Shown here: positions 8,101 through 17,408 of the stretch, piece after piece
Layout of the letters: each line of letters starts with the position of its first letter
Position numbering within the stretch: the first letter of the stretch is position 1
From: an uncultured bacterium
Lineage (GTDB): Bacteria; Actinomycetota; Coriobacteriia; Coriobacteriales; Eggerthellaceae
Direction: 5' to 3'
NCBI GenBank assembly: GCA_937890835.1
Contig: CALADF010000043.1
Location: 1-64,000 of the forward strand
DNA: 64,000 bases
Made by a program: the position numbers and the translations under genes
The notes under the pieces: generated by a model
Database searches by the model: none
What the model was told of the DNA's origin: nothing
The model's input: only the letters and a program-made list of their open reading frames with translations

Positions 8101-8423
8101 ATGAGCAAAGGCACTGAAAGAACTACTATGCTTTTGTGTATATAGTAAGCACCTGCAGGTGCGCATCGCTCAAGGTCATATTAGTATAACTCAAAGATGA
8201 GATGTTGCTTGCCATAACGCCGGGGAATACTCAAATCACCTATCGTATAAGGCGCAATGCGTGCCCATGATCGATACCGAGATCGCGAACGTTCAGGACG
8301 GGATGAGCGAAGAGCGTCGTGTGCGACCGATCCTCTCCGCTCATCGTATTCGCAAAGACGAACCTTTGGTTTCATCAAGCGTGTCGTTGCATTTTGCAAC
8401 CCGCCGACAAGTAAGTGCGAGTC
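8101..8423 (-). other. Intergenic region between recX and rny
   Basis: There is no supportable gene here. A 14-bp perfect palindrome, GCACCTGCAGGTGC, at 8149-8162 lies near A/T-rich stretches that could be the rny promoter (TATACT on the minus strand at about 8187-8192, without a good -35). A 6-bp stem with a 3-nt loop lies at 8386-8400, and a 7-bp inverted repeat (AAGTAAG/CTTACTT) flanks the recX stop. None of these is followed by a T-tract. Confidence 0.4.
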
Positions 8424-9002
8424 TTACTTGCCTTCGGCCTTTTCCGACCAGATACGCGCACATGAAGCGCTTGTTTCAGGTGAATAACCTTGGGATATCA
8501 ACTTGCGATATGCCGCATCTCGCAAGTTTCTGGCGCGAGGGGGGTGCTTAGACAACACCGCCAGGGCTCGATCGAGCTCGGCGTCGTCTTCTTCTTCCTT
8601 GTATTGGCGATACGAGTCAAGTTTGTCGAGATCCACGTCGAGCTCTTCTATTTCCCTCAAGGCGAATCTTAGCCCCTTGCCCGAGGATATCGTTTGTCTG
8701 ATGAGGGCGTCTGCGTACCTTTCGTCGTCTACGATGCCCAGTTCAACCGACTTCGCAATAGCGCGTTCGATGGCTTCCGTGCTGAAGTCGGCATTCTTAA
8801 GCTTACTTCTCATGCGAGCGGTAGACTGCTCGCGTACGCTTGCGCACCTTAAGATCTTTTGAAAAGCTCGGTCGCTTTCGTTCGGATCCTCTTGATGGGA
8901 GGACGCGTGCGTTAAGCAAGCGGCATCGTCGACGCCGTCCTCGATTTCCCTAATTCGAGAGCGCAGGTTCGTCAAGACTGTATCGTAGGCGAGAGCGTCC
9001 AT
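8424..9002 (-). CDS. recX: RecX, regulator of RecA
   Basis: A 192-residue RecX-family protein that modulates RecA filaments in the cytoplasm. The family features seen are tandem three-helix repeats, with ARMRSKLKNADFSTEAIERAI-like and VDDERYADALIRQTI segments in the first half and RKLISQGYSPE near the end. Its ATG overlaps the recA stop by one base (TGATG), so translation is coupled to recA. It is therefore expected to be SOS-induced from the recA promoter. An acidic run near residue 140 (KEEEDD) is not typical of well-studied RecX proteins. Confidence 0.9.
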   Translation of the reverse strand: MDALAYDTVLTNLRSRIREIEDGVDDAACLTHASSHQEDPNESDRAFQKILRCASVREQSTARMRSKLKNADFSTEAIERAIAKSVELGIVDDERYADALIRQTISSGKGLRFALREIEELDVDLDKLDSYRQYKEEEDDAELDRALAVLSKHPPRARNLRDAAYRKLISQGYSPETSASCARIWSEKAEGK

Positions 9003-10057
9003 CACCTCTTCTTTCCGTCCTTGAGAGCAGGTGCTGCGGCTTCTTCTCCGAAGTCGGCATCGATAACCGGAATATCGTATGCCTCCCGGACGCGACGCTC
9101 GATTTCATCGCGCATGTCGGGGTTTTCACGAAGGGTCTGTTTTGCGGCTTCCCTGCCTTGGCCGAGGCGTTCTTCGCCATAGGTGTACCACGCGCCGCTT
9201 TTCTTTGCGACGCCGCATTCAACCGCCATATCGACGATGCATCCTTCGCGAGAGATGCCCTCTCCGTACATGAGGTCGAACTCAGCCTGTCTAAAAGGAG
9301 GAGCGACCTTGTTTTTTACGACCTTTGCCCTCACGCGGTTTCCGACGACCTCGCCACTTTGCTTGATGGAGTCGATGCGACGGATATCGATGCGAACGCT
9401 GGCGAAGAATTTGAGCGCTCGACCACCGGTGGTTGTTTCGGGGTTGCCGAACATTACACCGATTTTCTCACGAAGCTGATTGATGAATATGCAAGTTGTA
9501 TTGGATTTAGAAAGCGAGCCTGCAAGCTTTCGCAAAGCCTGGGACATGAGGCGAGCCTGCAAGCCCACGGTTGTATCCCCCATCTCCCCTTCGATCTCAG
9601 CACGGGGAACCAAAGCGGCGACCGAGTCCACGACGACGCAATCAATCGCGCCCGAGCGAACGAGCATGTCGCATATTTCGAGTGCTTGCTCCCCTGTATC
9701 GGGCTGCGAAATGAGGACCTCGTCAATATCGACCCCGAGGCGAGCGGCATAAACAGGATCCAGGGCGTGCTCGGCGTCGATGAATGCGACGATACCCCCC
9801 ATCGCTTGCGCTTGCGCGATGATCTGAAGTGCAAGCGTGGTCTTTCCGCTTGACTCGGGGCCGTAGATCTCCACGATCCTGCCGCGGGGGACACCGCCTA
9901 TGCCGAGCGCAGCATCCAAAGGAAGCGCTCCGGTCGGTATGACGCCGATAGCGAGATCGGCCCCACCTTCTCCGAGCTTCATAATCGACCCGCGACCAAA
10001 TTTCGACTCGATTTGATCGGTCGTGATCTTGAGCATCTTCTCTTTATCTTGATTCAT
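9002..10057 (-). CDS. recA: RecA recombinase
   Basis: A 351-residue RecA. It forms filaments on single-stranded DNA, catalyses strand exchange and triggers LexA self-cleavage. Walker A GPESSGKTT is at 66-74, followed by a Walker B-type DCVVVDSVAAL and the L2 loop with NPETTTGGRALKF. The ATG at 10057 is set by GAGGTGAGG just upstream. An in-frame extension to 10102 would run into the promoter. It is followed by recX with a 1-base overlap. The promoter carries a LexA box. Confidence 0.98.
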   Translation of the reverse strand: MNQDKEKMLKITTDQIESKFGRGSIMKLGEGGADLAIGVIPTGALPLDAALGIGGVPRGRIVEIYGPESSGKTTLALQIIAQAQAMGGIVAFIDAEHALDPVYAARLGVDIDEVLISQPDTGEQALEICDMLVRSGAIDCVVVDSVAALVPRAEIEGEMGDTTVGLQARLMSQALRKLAGSLSKSNTTCIFINQLREKIGVMFGNPETTTGGRALKFFASVRIDIRRIDSIKQSGEVVGNRVRAKVVKNKVAPPFRQAEFDLMYGEGISREGCIVDMAVECGVAKKSGAWYTYGEERLGQGREAAKQTLRENPDMRDEIERRVREAYDIPVIDADFGEEAAAPALKDGKKR

Positions 10058-10100
10058 TCCCTCACCTCGAACTGACCTCTGCAAGCTAACGTATCGTTTC

Positions 10101-10130
10101 ATAATAGACGAACACTTGTTTGCATGTCAA
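10101..10130 (-). promoter_or_regulatory. recA promoter with LexA box
   Basis: On the minus strand TTGACA (10125-10130), an 18-nt spacer and TATTAT (10101-10106) form a near-consensus sigma-A promoter. The LexA box AAACAAGTGTTC (reverse strand of 10110-10121) fills the spacer, matching GAAC-N4-GTTY. Box placement and the TTGACATG...TATTAT layout are the same as in the promoter of the small protein beside lexA. Confidence 0.88.
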
Positions 10131-10470
10131 CACAAGCGTATGCATTCAGCGGTCAAGAAAAATCGATCGCTGCAAACTCGTCCTTACGCGGCAATCATAA
10201 CTGGCGAGTCAAGCAGAAGCCTATCTGGGTTCTATCAGTGAACACGATGCGACTTCGCACTCATCTTGTCGGCATCGCGAAACTCCCTCTATCGAATGCG
10301 CCGGCAATCCCGGCAGCGCGTGAGCGCTTTAGGAGATGCATCTTGTCCAAAGGCTTGCGCAAATCAAGTTATCTCGATCGATGCCCTGGGAAGGTTATTG
10401 CGCATTGGGAGGGACAACGGTATTGCGAGCGGCTTACTCGAGACCGACCCGCTCGCGCCGTTAACTTTGA
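10131..10470. other. Gene-free region between recA promoter and pgsA-cinA
   Basis: These 340 bp are not covered by any gene I can support on either strand. Open frames here lack ribosome sites and recognisable sequence. One short GC-rich inverted repeat (GCCGG/CCGGC with a 5-nt loop, near 10300) has no T-tract. I see no clear terminator after pgsA-cinA. Confidence 0.4.
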
Positions 10471-11685
10471 TTACCTATGCTCAAGTGACGACGCGAGTGT
10501 CTCAAGCGCGCATGAAAGCGTTTGCAAGCGCACGGACTCGCGATCGCCGTTGAAATTGCGCGTGAAAGAACGTACGTCGTTGCGCGTCGCCACTCCGAAG
10601 CAAACCGTACCGACGGGCTTACCCGGTTCCGCGCCCGTTGGACCGGCGATGCCCGTCACCGATACGACAAGGTCGGCATCGAGAGCCTCGATGGCTCCTG
10701 CAGCCATCATGCGGGCTGTTTCTTCGTTGACGGCTCCCTCGGTTAAGAGAACGTGCTCGTCAACGTGGAGCACGTTGGCCTTAACGGCGGATGAGTAGCT
10801 TGCAATTCCGCCGCGCACGACAGACGAGCTCCCCGGAACTGACGTGAGAGCCGAGCAAATCATGCCGCCCGTTAAGCTTTCCGCAGTACCGAGGCGAATT
10901 CCCCGCCGCGTTGCAGCCTCGACGACCTCAGCGGCAAGCCGCTGTGCATCGCGCTCGGCAGAGTAGTGCGCCTCAGATGATCCGCTTACGCACCCCGGAG
11001 AGAGTGCGCTCCCATTCGACTCCGGAGCTTCAGGCTCCCGCTCTGGCTTTCGCGGTCCGAAGCCGATGAGGTGACGGGCCTTTGCGATGTAGTCGACCAT
11101 CGAGACGATCGTCAATGCAAGCGCTATGAACATGACGAGCCAGGAAAGCAGGTACAGCGGCGTTTGCATCACCGATTCGAAATTCGGCAAAACCAAACTA
11201 TCTTTCACAATGAACAAGACGATGGCGATAATCTGAAACACCGTCTTCGCTTTACCGTACCAGCTCGCCGCGATTACCTCGCCTTTCGTGGCTGCGATCA
11301 TGCGAATACCCGAGACGATGAACTCGCGGACCAAAATGATGAGCACAGGCCAAGAAGGTAGAACCGAAAGCTCGACCAAAGCGAGAAGAGCCGCAGCTAC
11401 CAGGATCTTATCGGCAAGCGGATCCATGAACTTGCCGAAATCCGTCACCTCGTTACGGCTGCGAGCGAGATAACCGTCGATCCAGTCGGTGCACGAGATG
11501 ATGATGAAGACGCCGGCGGCAACCAGCGACTTCATCTGATCAGACATCCATACGAGACCCATCCATTGCGGCCAAGGACTCAAAAGTGCAAGGACGAACA
11601 CGGGGACGAGGCAGATTCGGACAAGCGTGATGATGTTTGCCGGCGTCCAAAGTTTTTCTGCTCCCGCGCTGGACTCAGCTGACAT
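10471..11685 (-). CDS. pgsA: PgsA-CinA fusion: phosphatidylglycerophosphate synthase plus CinA C-terminal amidohydrolase
   Basis: A 404-residue two-domain protein. Residues ~10-205 are a CDP-alcohol phosphatidyltransferase with several membrane helices and the full active-site pattern D-x2-D-G-x2-A-R-x8-G-x3-D-x3-D (starts DWIDGYLAR). It would make phosphatidylglycerophosphate from CDP-diacylglycerol. A polar Pro/Glu/Ser-rich linker (~212-238) leads to a CinA C-terminal domain (~240-400) with TAESLTGG, SVPGSS, GGIASYS and VTGIAGPTG, a family that deamidates NMN (PncC-type). In many bacteria pgsA and cinA are adjacent separate genes upstream of recA. Here they are one reading frame. No N-terminal CinA domain is present. 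Confidence 0.93.
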   Translation of the reverse strand: MSAESSAGAEKLWTPANIITLVRICLVPVFVLALLSPWPQWMGLVWMSDQMKSLVAAGVFIIISCTDWIDGYLARSRNEVTDFGKFMDPLADKILVAAALLALVELSVLPSWPVLIILVREFIVSGIRMIAATKGEVIAASWYGKAKTVFQIIAIVLFIVKDSLVLPNFESVMQTPLYLLSWLVMFIALALTIVSMVDYIAKARHLIGFGPRKPEREPEAPESNGSALSPGCVSGSSEAHYSAERDAQRLAAEVVEAATRRGIRLGTAESLTGGMICSALTSVPGSSSVVRGGIASYSSAVKANVLHVDEHVLLTEGAVNEETARMMAAGAIEALDADLVVSVTGIAGPTGAEPGKPVGTVCFGVATRNDVRSFTRNFNGDRESVRLQTLSCALETLASSLEHR

Positions 11686-11688
11686 GCG

Positions 11689-13032
11689 TTATTCGCCCTC
11701 CATCTCGTACATGAGGGTGTCGACGATCCGTACGCTCACAATGTCACCGGGTGAACCCGAGGAAACGTACGTCACGCCATCGACCTCAGGGGCCTGGCAG
11801 CGAGCACGACCGTAAACCTGTCCGTCCTCCTCAATTCCCTCGATCAGCACATCGAACGTCGAACCGATACGTTGAGCTACGAGCGCGGAGCTCGCTGCGT
11901 CGGCGGCGTCGCGGATACTCTGTGCTCGTTCGATTTTGACTTCGTCTTCTATTTGATCGGGATAGGAAAACGAACGGGTGCCCTCTTCGCGCGAGTACGC
12001 GAACACGCCGACGTAATCGAACAAGCCCTCCGAGACGAAATCGAGCAGCTCTTCGAACATCGCCTCGGTCTCTCCCGGAAAGCCGGCGATCAGCGTAGTG
12101 CGCAACGTCACATCGGGAACAAGGTCGCGCACATGATTGACGAGTTCTTCGAATCGCGCTCGAGAGCCCGAACGATTCATCTCGCGCAAAATCCTCTCGT
12201 TCACATGCTGAAGAGGGATGTCGAGATAGGAGCAGATGTTATCGTGTTCGCGCATAGCGTTGAGAACTTCGTCGGTTACACCTTCGGGCTGCAAGTACAT
12301 GACGCGGAACCACGTCTCGGGAAACTCCTCCGCCAGACGACTGAGAAGCTCGGCGAGTGAAGAGGGATCATCGAAATCCGTCCCCCAGCGCCCTGTATCC
12401 TGAGCGATAAGGTCGATCTCCTTCACGCCATGCCGAACATGATAAGACACATCGTCTCGTATGCTGTCATAAGGAAAGCTATGGTACCGACCGCGAATGA
12501 GCGGAATGGTGCAGTAGGAACACCATCTGTCGCAGCCATCGGATATCTTGACGTAGGCGAACGTCCGGACCTCGTCATCTGCCGACGGCTCCGGTTCCAC
12601 GATGCTTCCGGCATCGGGCAGCGCCGATCGATCGAGCCCTAAGCACTCGTCGACGACCTCCACGATATCGCACTCGCGAGCACAGGGAACGAACGAAGAC
12701 GCCTCTGTCAGCTCCTCCTCGAGGTCGGATCCATAGCGCGCGGGCATGCAGCCTGCAACGACGATTTTGGTGTTGCCGGAAGCAACGCAATCGAGATCTG
12801 CCATGTCGAAGATCATCTCGAGGCTCTCTTCGGTTGCATCCTGGATGAACGAGCACGTGTTGACGACGATGACGTCCGCCGTGCTGACATCATCGTCGCA
12901 GCGGTAACCCGCATCGCTCAGGCGGGATTTCATCTTCTCGGTGTCCACCTCGTTTTTCGCGCATCCCATGGTCACGAACGCAACATGGGGCCGCGTGGTT
13001 GATTGCGATTCCGGAGAAACAACTTGTGACAT
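11689..13032 (-). CDS. rimO: RimO, ribosomal protein S12 methylthiotransferase
   Basis: A 447-residue radical SAM methylthiotransferase. RimO adds a methylthio group to an aspartate of ribosomal protein S12. The UPF0004 cysteines are at 24 (in TMGCAKNEVD), 60 (VNTCSF) and 95 (GCMPARY). The radical SAM triad is at 167, 171 and 174 (CDRWCSYC), and a TRAM domain closes the protein. The MGCAKNEVDTE motif identifies the RimO branch. AGGGGAAG precedes the ATG. It is 3 bp upstream of pgsA-cinA, so the two are probably co-transcribed. Confidence 0.95.
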   Translation of the reverse strand: MSQVVSPESQSTTRPHVAFVTMGCAKNEVDTEKMKSRLSDAGYRCDDDVSTADVIVVNTCSFIQDATEESLEMIFDMADLDCVASGNTKIVVAGCMPARYGSDLEEELTEASSFVPCARECDIVEVVDECLGLDRSALPDAGSIVEPEPSADDEVRTFAYVKISDGCDRWCSYCTIPLIRGRYHSFPYDSIRDDVSYHVRHGVKEIDLIAQDTGRWGTDFDDPSSLAELLSRLAEEFPETWFRVMYLQPEGVTDEVLNAMREHDNICSYLDIPLQHVNERILREMNRSGSRARFEELVNHVRDLVPDVTLRTTLIAGFPGETEAMFEELLDFVSEGLFDYVGVFAYSREEGTRSFSYPDQIEDEVKIERAQSIRDAADAASSALVAQRIGSTFDVLIEGIEEDGQVYGRARCQAPEVDGVTYVSSGSPGDIVSVRIVDTLMYEMEGE

Positions 13033-13043
13033 GTACGCTTCCC

Positions 13044-13541
13044 CTAGCGATAATTGACGAACTGGAGGGGTTGGCCATAGTCCTTGTCGCGAAGGAACGC
13101 GATGACTTCCTGGAGCGTATCGCGCGACGCCGAGCTCACGCGAAGCTTATCGCCCTCGATTTGAACCTTGCACTTCAACTTAAGGGCCTTAATGTCCTTG
13201 TTAATGCGTCCCGCCGTATCCTTGTCGATGCCGTCGACGATGGAAGCGCTCACCCTAACCGATTGACCGGTGGCGGGCTGAGCTTCACCCCATTTGACGG
13301 CGGTCAAATCGATGCCGCGCTTGATGAGCTTGCTTCCGATCACATCGATAACCTGCTTCGCGACGAATTCAGCAGGTGCCGAAACCGTGAGGGACTTGCC
13401 TGCTTTGTCGAGCGTGACTTCTGCCCCCGAGTCCTTAAGATCATAGCGCTGCGAAAGCTCTTTACGTGCCTGCTGGTAAGCGTTGTCGACTTCTTGCATG
13501 TCGACGGTCGATACAACATCGAAGCTTGATTCTTTAGCCAT
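13044..13541 (-). CDS. yajQ: YajQ-family nucleotide-binding protein
   Basis: A 165-residue member of the YajQ (DUF520) family, recognised from the N-terminal SSFDVVSTVDMQEVDNA and the C-terminal VIAFLRDKDYGQPLQFVNYR. Homologues bind nucleotides, and in Xanthomonas one senses cyclic di-GMP. The role here is unknown. The start at 13541 follows AGGAAG. An extension to 13556 is unneeded. It lies 11 bp upstream of rimO. Confidence 0.93.
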   Translation of the reverse strand: MAKESSFDVVSTVDMQEVDNAYQQARKELSQRYDLKDSGAEVTLDKAGKSLTVSAPAEFVAKQVIDVIGSKLIKRGIDLTAVKWGEAQPATGQSVRVSASIVDGIDKDTAGRINKDIKALKLKCKVQIEGDKLRVSSASRDTLQEVIAFLRDKDYGQPLQFVNYR

Positions 13542-13610
13542 GTTTCTTCCTTTCATACACCCTGCGCAGCATGCGCGGGACGAATAACAAAACGATATAA
13601 GCCGATTACG

Positions 13611-14672
13611 CTACCTCGTCGAACCCGAAGATGACGACGAAGATGACGACGAAGAGGCGTCCTTCGATTCGGAGTCCTTCTTCGCATCGGGATGCGCCTC
13701 GTACCATTTCTCGAGATAGGAGTCGAAATCGACCTTCCATGTGGGAATGCCTGAGCCATCTTGCGTGTATTCCACCTTCTCGCCGTCGACGGTGACCGTG
13801 ATCGCGTCGGTCACCCACGCGGAGAAGCTCCACGTGCCCGTAACCTCGACGGTCTCGGTAACCGGTCCCGTCAGCATTTTCGACTCAGCCGTCCCGTTGT
13901 CGTTGACCTCCGCATAGACTTCCGCTCCTGAAGCGACTTTGTACTCGACCTTCACGCTCGTCGGCGGCGTGTCGACTTGCTGAACCTGCTGCTCGGTCTC
14001 GGGATTGGAGGTGTCGGTAAGGCCGGAGATGGGCACGCTCGGAATATCTTCTTGCTGCTTGTCCTTTCCGCCCAGGGCGAAAGCCAAAACGATAACGAGG
14101 ATCAAAACGACGACGGCAAGCCCAATGAACAAAAGCGGACGACCCGCGATGCTCGGACGCGATGAGTTGTTCGAGTAGAGGCTCGGGTATGAGCGACCGC
14201 CCACATAGCCTTGCTGGGGTTCGCGCGACCTGCTTGGGCGAGGAGCGGTTCGGCTCGGTCGCGCGCCGACATGCTCGGTCCGCGTTGCCCTGTTGCGGCG
14301 ATTCTCGCGGGTGCCTTGAGCCGAGGAGCGCTGCTGCGAAGAAGAGCGAGCGGACCTCCCCTCGGCGTGCGGCCTCGATCCCGGGGTGTCACGTCTCTCG
14401 ACCCCCGATCGGGCACGACCTGTTTCGAAAGCATGGACCTCGTCGAGATACATCGAGGATACCTCGACGGGATCGAGGCCCACGAGACGAGCATACGAGG
14501 TGATCATGTTGCGCGTGTAACCACGTGGGGGCATCTTCTGAAAATCGGCAGCCTCGATAGCCTTGAGAATATCCGGGCGAATTCGAAGCCTTCTCGATAC
14601 ACTTGCAAGATCCATGCGCCTGCGCTCACGAGCCTCACGCAGCAAGTCCCCGTAAGATGTTTGTCGAGCCAC
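13611..14672 (-). CDS. rodZ: RodZ-like helix-turn-helix membrane protein
   Basis: A 353-residue protein with a helix-turn-helix (residues ~5-75, LREARERRRMDLASVSRRL region), a basic Ser/Arg-rich cytoplasmic linker, one membrane helix (LLFIGLAVVVLILVIVLAF, near residue ~180-200) and an outer domain resembling DUF4115. It ends in a run of ten serines plus GSTR. This is the RodZ/YmfM architecture, linked to cell shape and the MreB cytoskeleton. I place the start at a GTG (14672), one base after the ftsK stop, because GGAGGG sits 5 nt upstream. The in-frame ATG at 14711 lies inside ftsK and lacks a site. The serine tail is low complexity. Confidence 0.85.
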   Translation of the reverse strand: MARQTSYGDLLREARERRRMDLASVSRRLRIRPDILKAIEAADFQKMPPRGYTRNMITSYARLVGLDPVEVSSMYLDEVHAFETGRARSGVERRDTPGSRPHAEGRSARSSSQQRSSAQGTRENRRNRATRTEHVGARPSRTAPRPSRSREPQQGYVGGRSYPSLYSNNSSRPSIAGRPLLFIGLAVVVLILVIVLAFALGGKDKQQEDIPSVPISGLTDTSNPETEQQVQQVDTPPTSVKVEYKVASGAEVYAEVNDNGTAESKMLTGPVTETVEVTGTWSFSAWVTDAITVTVDGEKVEYTQDGSGIPTWKVDFDSYLEKWYEAHPDAKKDSESKDASSSSSSSSSSGSTR

Positions 14673-14673
14673 G

Positions 14674-17316
14674 CTATCCCTCCGTATGCGACGAGCCTGC
14701 AGCGTCGTCATTCATTTCGAACGCCTTAAGCGTTTCAAGCTCCATGGCGTCGACAAGCACATCACGCGGCTTGGGCCCCATGCTCGGGCCGACAACGCCT
14801 TTTTCCTCCAATTGATCCATTATACGACCTGCGCGCGGATGACCGACTTTCAAACGGCGCTGAATATTAGACGTGGACCCCAGCCCTGACGAGACGACGA
14901 TATCGGCCGCCTCCCAAAGCAGCGGATCGTCCGAAGATGACCCGCCCGCGCCGTCGGGCGAGGAAGCGCCGAGCGTGATGACGTTCGTGGAAAGGATCTC
15001 AGAATGGTATTCGGGCTCGCCCTGCTCTTTGAGATGGGTGACGACGGCGTTTATCTCGTCTTCGGAAACATAGCAGCCCTGGATGCGCTGAGGCTTGGGG
15101 TATTCGGGCTTGGAAAAAAGAAGATCGCCGAGCCCGATGAGGTTTTCCGCGCCGGGAGAGTCCAAGACGACACGCGAGTCGATGCTCGAAGCGACGTTGA
15201 ACGCGATGCGATTCGTGATGTTCGCTTTGATGAGGCCCGTGACGACGTTGGCCGAAGGTCGCTGGGTCGCGACGATAAGATGGATTCCCGCCGCGCGCGC
15301 CAACTGAGCGATACGGCTGATGGAAAACTCAACCTCTTTTCCTACGTTCATCATCAGATCGGCAAGCTCATCGATGATGATGACGATGTAGGGAAGCTCG
15401 TCGTCGAAATTCCAGGGTTCGAAATCCTCGCCCGCTTTCTCGGCGGCCTCGGCCTCGGCCTTCGCCTGCTGCACCTTCGCGTTGAACTGTCCGATGTTTC
15501 GTGCGCCGACCTTCGAGAACACCTTGAGGCGCCGCTCCATCTCGGCCACGCCCCAGGAAAGCGCACTCGCAGCCTCGCGCGCTTCGGTGACGACGGGCAC
15601 GTAGAGGTGGGGGATGCCGTTGTAAGGGGTGAACTCGACGCGCTTCGGGTCGATCATGATGAAGCGAACCTCGGCGGGCGTGGCGCGCATGAGGATCGAC
15701 ATGATCATCGCGTTGATCGACACCGACTTACCCGAGCCGGTCGTGCCTCCGATAAGCAGATGCGGCATTTTCGCGAGATCGGTGACGATGCTATGGCCTT
15801 CGACGTCCTTGCCGATGGCGATTTGCAAAGGTCCCTCCCCTGCTTCCGAGAGCACATCAGAGAGCAGGACGGTCTGACGAGTCTTGTTGGGCACCTCGAT
15901 GCCGACGTAGTTCGTACCCGGGATCGGCGCGAAAATACGAACGCCGGGCGCGGCGAGAGCCAAAGCGATGTCGTCGTTGAGCGCCATAACGCGGCTCACG
16001 CGAACGCCCGCCGGCAGATCGACCTTGAAAAGCGTGACCGTGGGGCCCGCCACCCAACCGACGACCTCGGCCATGATGGTGAAGTCCTCAAGCGTCTCCT
16101 GCAATCGAGCCGCCGTTTCGGTGAGCTCGTCGTCGGTAACGCTGCTCTTTCCCAAAGATGAGCTCTTGGCGAGAAGCGACATCGAGGGCAACGTGAATCC
16201 GTCCTGAGGATGGGGCAAAGCCGTCGGTGATGCGTTCGATGACTTCGGACGCATCACAGGAGCGTCTTCGCGTGGTTTGTTCTTCTTCCCGAGCTTGCGT
16301 GTCATCGAGACGGGCTCGGAGCTACGCGACTCTTCCTCATCGAAGGCGAGCGGGAGCATCTGGGTCACCGCCGCGGCCTGCGCGACCGGACGATCGGCGC
16401 GGTGGCGTTTGTTCTCACGACGAGCCTGCCTTGCCTCCATCCGCTCGGTTCGACCGGATCCGGATGCCAAGCCGGATCGATCGAGGGCCTCCGTCTTACC
16501 CGCCGCGGGCGCTTGCGCATGGGCGGCGGGAAGCACGCTCGTCTCGGCGGCGGAAAAACCGTTCTCGACCGATCGGGTTCGAGTTCTTCTCGCGCGCGCG
16601 AAAGGGGGCGCCGCGACTACCTCGTCGCCGTCTTTCGCGCGTGCAGCCTCTGCGGCTTCCCGATGCGCAGACCGTGCGTTGCGAATCTTCTCGATGAGCG
16701 AGGACAGGGAAAAGCCGATGATGATGGCTCCTATGAGCATGACACCTGCAAGGATGACGCATGAGATGACCTGGCCGAACAAGCTCAGTCCCACCCACGC
16801 GATGGCCGCGCCGACATATCCGCCGTGGGAGGCGAGCGCAAGGGGTGAGAAAAGCAGGCTGAGATCAGATCCGCCCACCCCGTCGATAGGCGTGAACAAG
16901 GAGATGAACCCCAGCAAAGCGACGAATATGACGGCAAGGCCGATGGCGACGCGCAAAGGGACGCGCTCGCGCTCGAAACGCACGAGGAACGTGACGCCGA
17001 TGGCCGCGAGGACGACGGGGAGTACGTAGCAGCCAATGCCGAAGACCGTCTTAACGCCCGTAGAGGCGTAATACGTGACGATGGCGTCTTCCCCCGAAGG
17101 AAGGACGGAGACGAGCAGCAGAACCACGGACGCGACGATGAACGCGACGCCTGCGATATCGCGGCGCATCCTCTCGTCGATGAAGCGAGATGAGGGGGTC
17201 GATGAATGACGAGAGCGCATCGACGCGGCGTTTCCGCCTGCAGGCTTACGTCCCGAAGCGCTTTTGCGCGTCTCCGTCGCCTTCTTCCTGGTTTGCTGTT
17301 TAACCTGCCGGGCCAC
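14674..17316 (-). CDS. ftsK: FtsK/SpoIIIE DNA translocase
   Basis: An 880-residue DNA translocase that pumps chromosomal DNA at the closing septum. The basic N-terminus precedes about four membrane helices (residues ~50-220). A variable linker rich in Arg, Ala and Pro (~225-400) follows, and then the alpha/beta motor with Walker A GGTTGSGKSVS (near 522) and Walker B IVIIIDELADLMM. The end is a gamma winged-helix domain (RRLKVGHPRAGRIMDQLEE) that reads polar DNA motifs. The GTG start at 17316 has AAGGAG upstream. It is translationally coupled to the RodZ-like gene. Confidence 0.96.
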   Translation of the reverse strand: MARQVKQQTRKKATETRKSASGRKPAGGNAASMRSRHSSTPSSRFIDERMRRDIAGVAFIVASVVLLLVSVLPSGEDAIVTYYASTGVKTVFGIGCYVLPVVLAAIGVTFLVRFERERVPLRVAIGLAVIFVALLGFISLFTPIDGVGGSDLSLLFSPLALASHGGYVGAAIAWVGLSLFGQVISCVILAGVMLIGAIIIGFSLSSLIEKIRNARSAHREAAEAARAKDGDEVVAAPPFARARRTRTRSVENGFSAAETSVLPAAHAQAPAAGKTEALDRSGLASGSGRTERMEARQARRENKRHRADRPVAQAAAVTQMLPLAFDEEESRSSEPVSMTRKLGKKNKPREDAPVMRPKSSNASPTALPHPQDGFTLPSMSLLAKSSSLGKSSVTDDELTETAARLQETLEDFTIMAEVVGWVAGPTVTLFKVDLPAGVRVSRVMALNDDIALALAAPGVRIFAPIPGTNYVGIEVPNKTRQTVLLSDVLSEAGEGPLQIAIGKDVEGHSIVTDLAKMPHLLIGGTTGSGKSVSINAMIMSILMRATPAEVRFIMIDPKRVEFTPYNGIPHLYVPVVTEAREAASALSWGVAEMERRLKVFSKVGARNIGQFNAKVQQAKAEAEAAEKAGEDFEPWNFDDELPYIVIIIDELADLMMNVGKEVEFSISRIAQLARAAGIHLIVATQRPSANVVTGLIKANITNRIAFNVASSIDSRVVLDSPGAENLIGLGDLLFSKPEYPKPQRIQGCYVSEDEINAVVTHLKEQGEPEYHSEILSTNVITLGASSPDGAGGSSSDDPLLWEAADIVVSSGLGSTSNIQRRLKVGHPRAGRIMDQLEEKGVVGPSMGPKPRDVLVDAMELETLKAFEMNDDAAGSSHTEG

Positions 17317-17408
17317 GCCCCAACTCCTTCATCTTGCTAATCTGAATTTTGCGAACAACCCGGAACCGCGTCGACTCGCGATCCCGGGTTCGTGAAGCGG
17401 AATGCTCG

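Noticed and set aside
8181..8399. 72-codon minus-strand frame in the recX-rny gap
   Set aside because: No ribosome site and an Arg/Ser-rich composition without a known motif.
10124..10798. Plus-strand open frame across the recA-pgsA gap
   Set aside because: No ribosome site, no recognisable protein, and most of it is the antisense of the CinA domain.
15004..16161. Plus-strand frame antisense to ftsK
   Set aside because: Asp/Arg-rich low-complexity product typical of a shadow frame.
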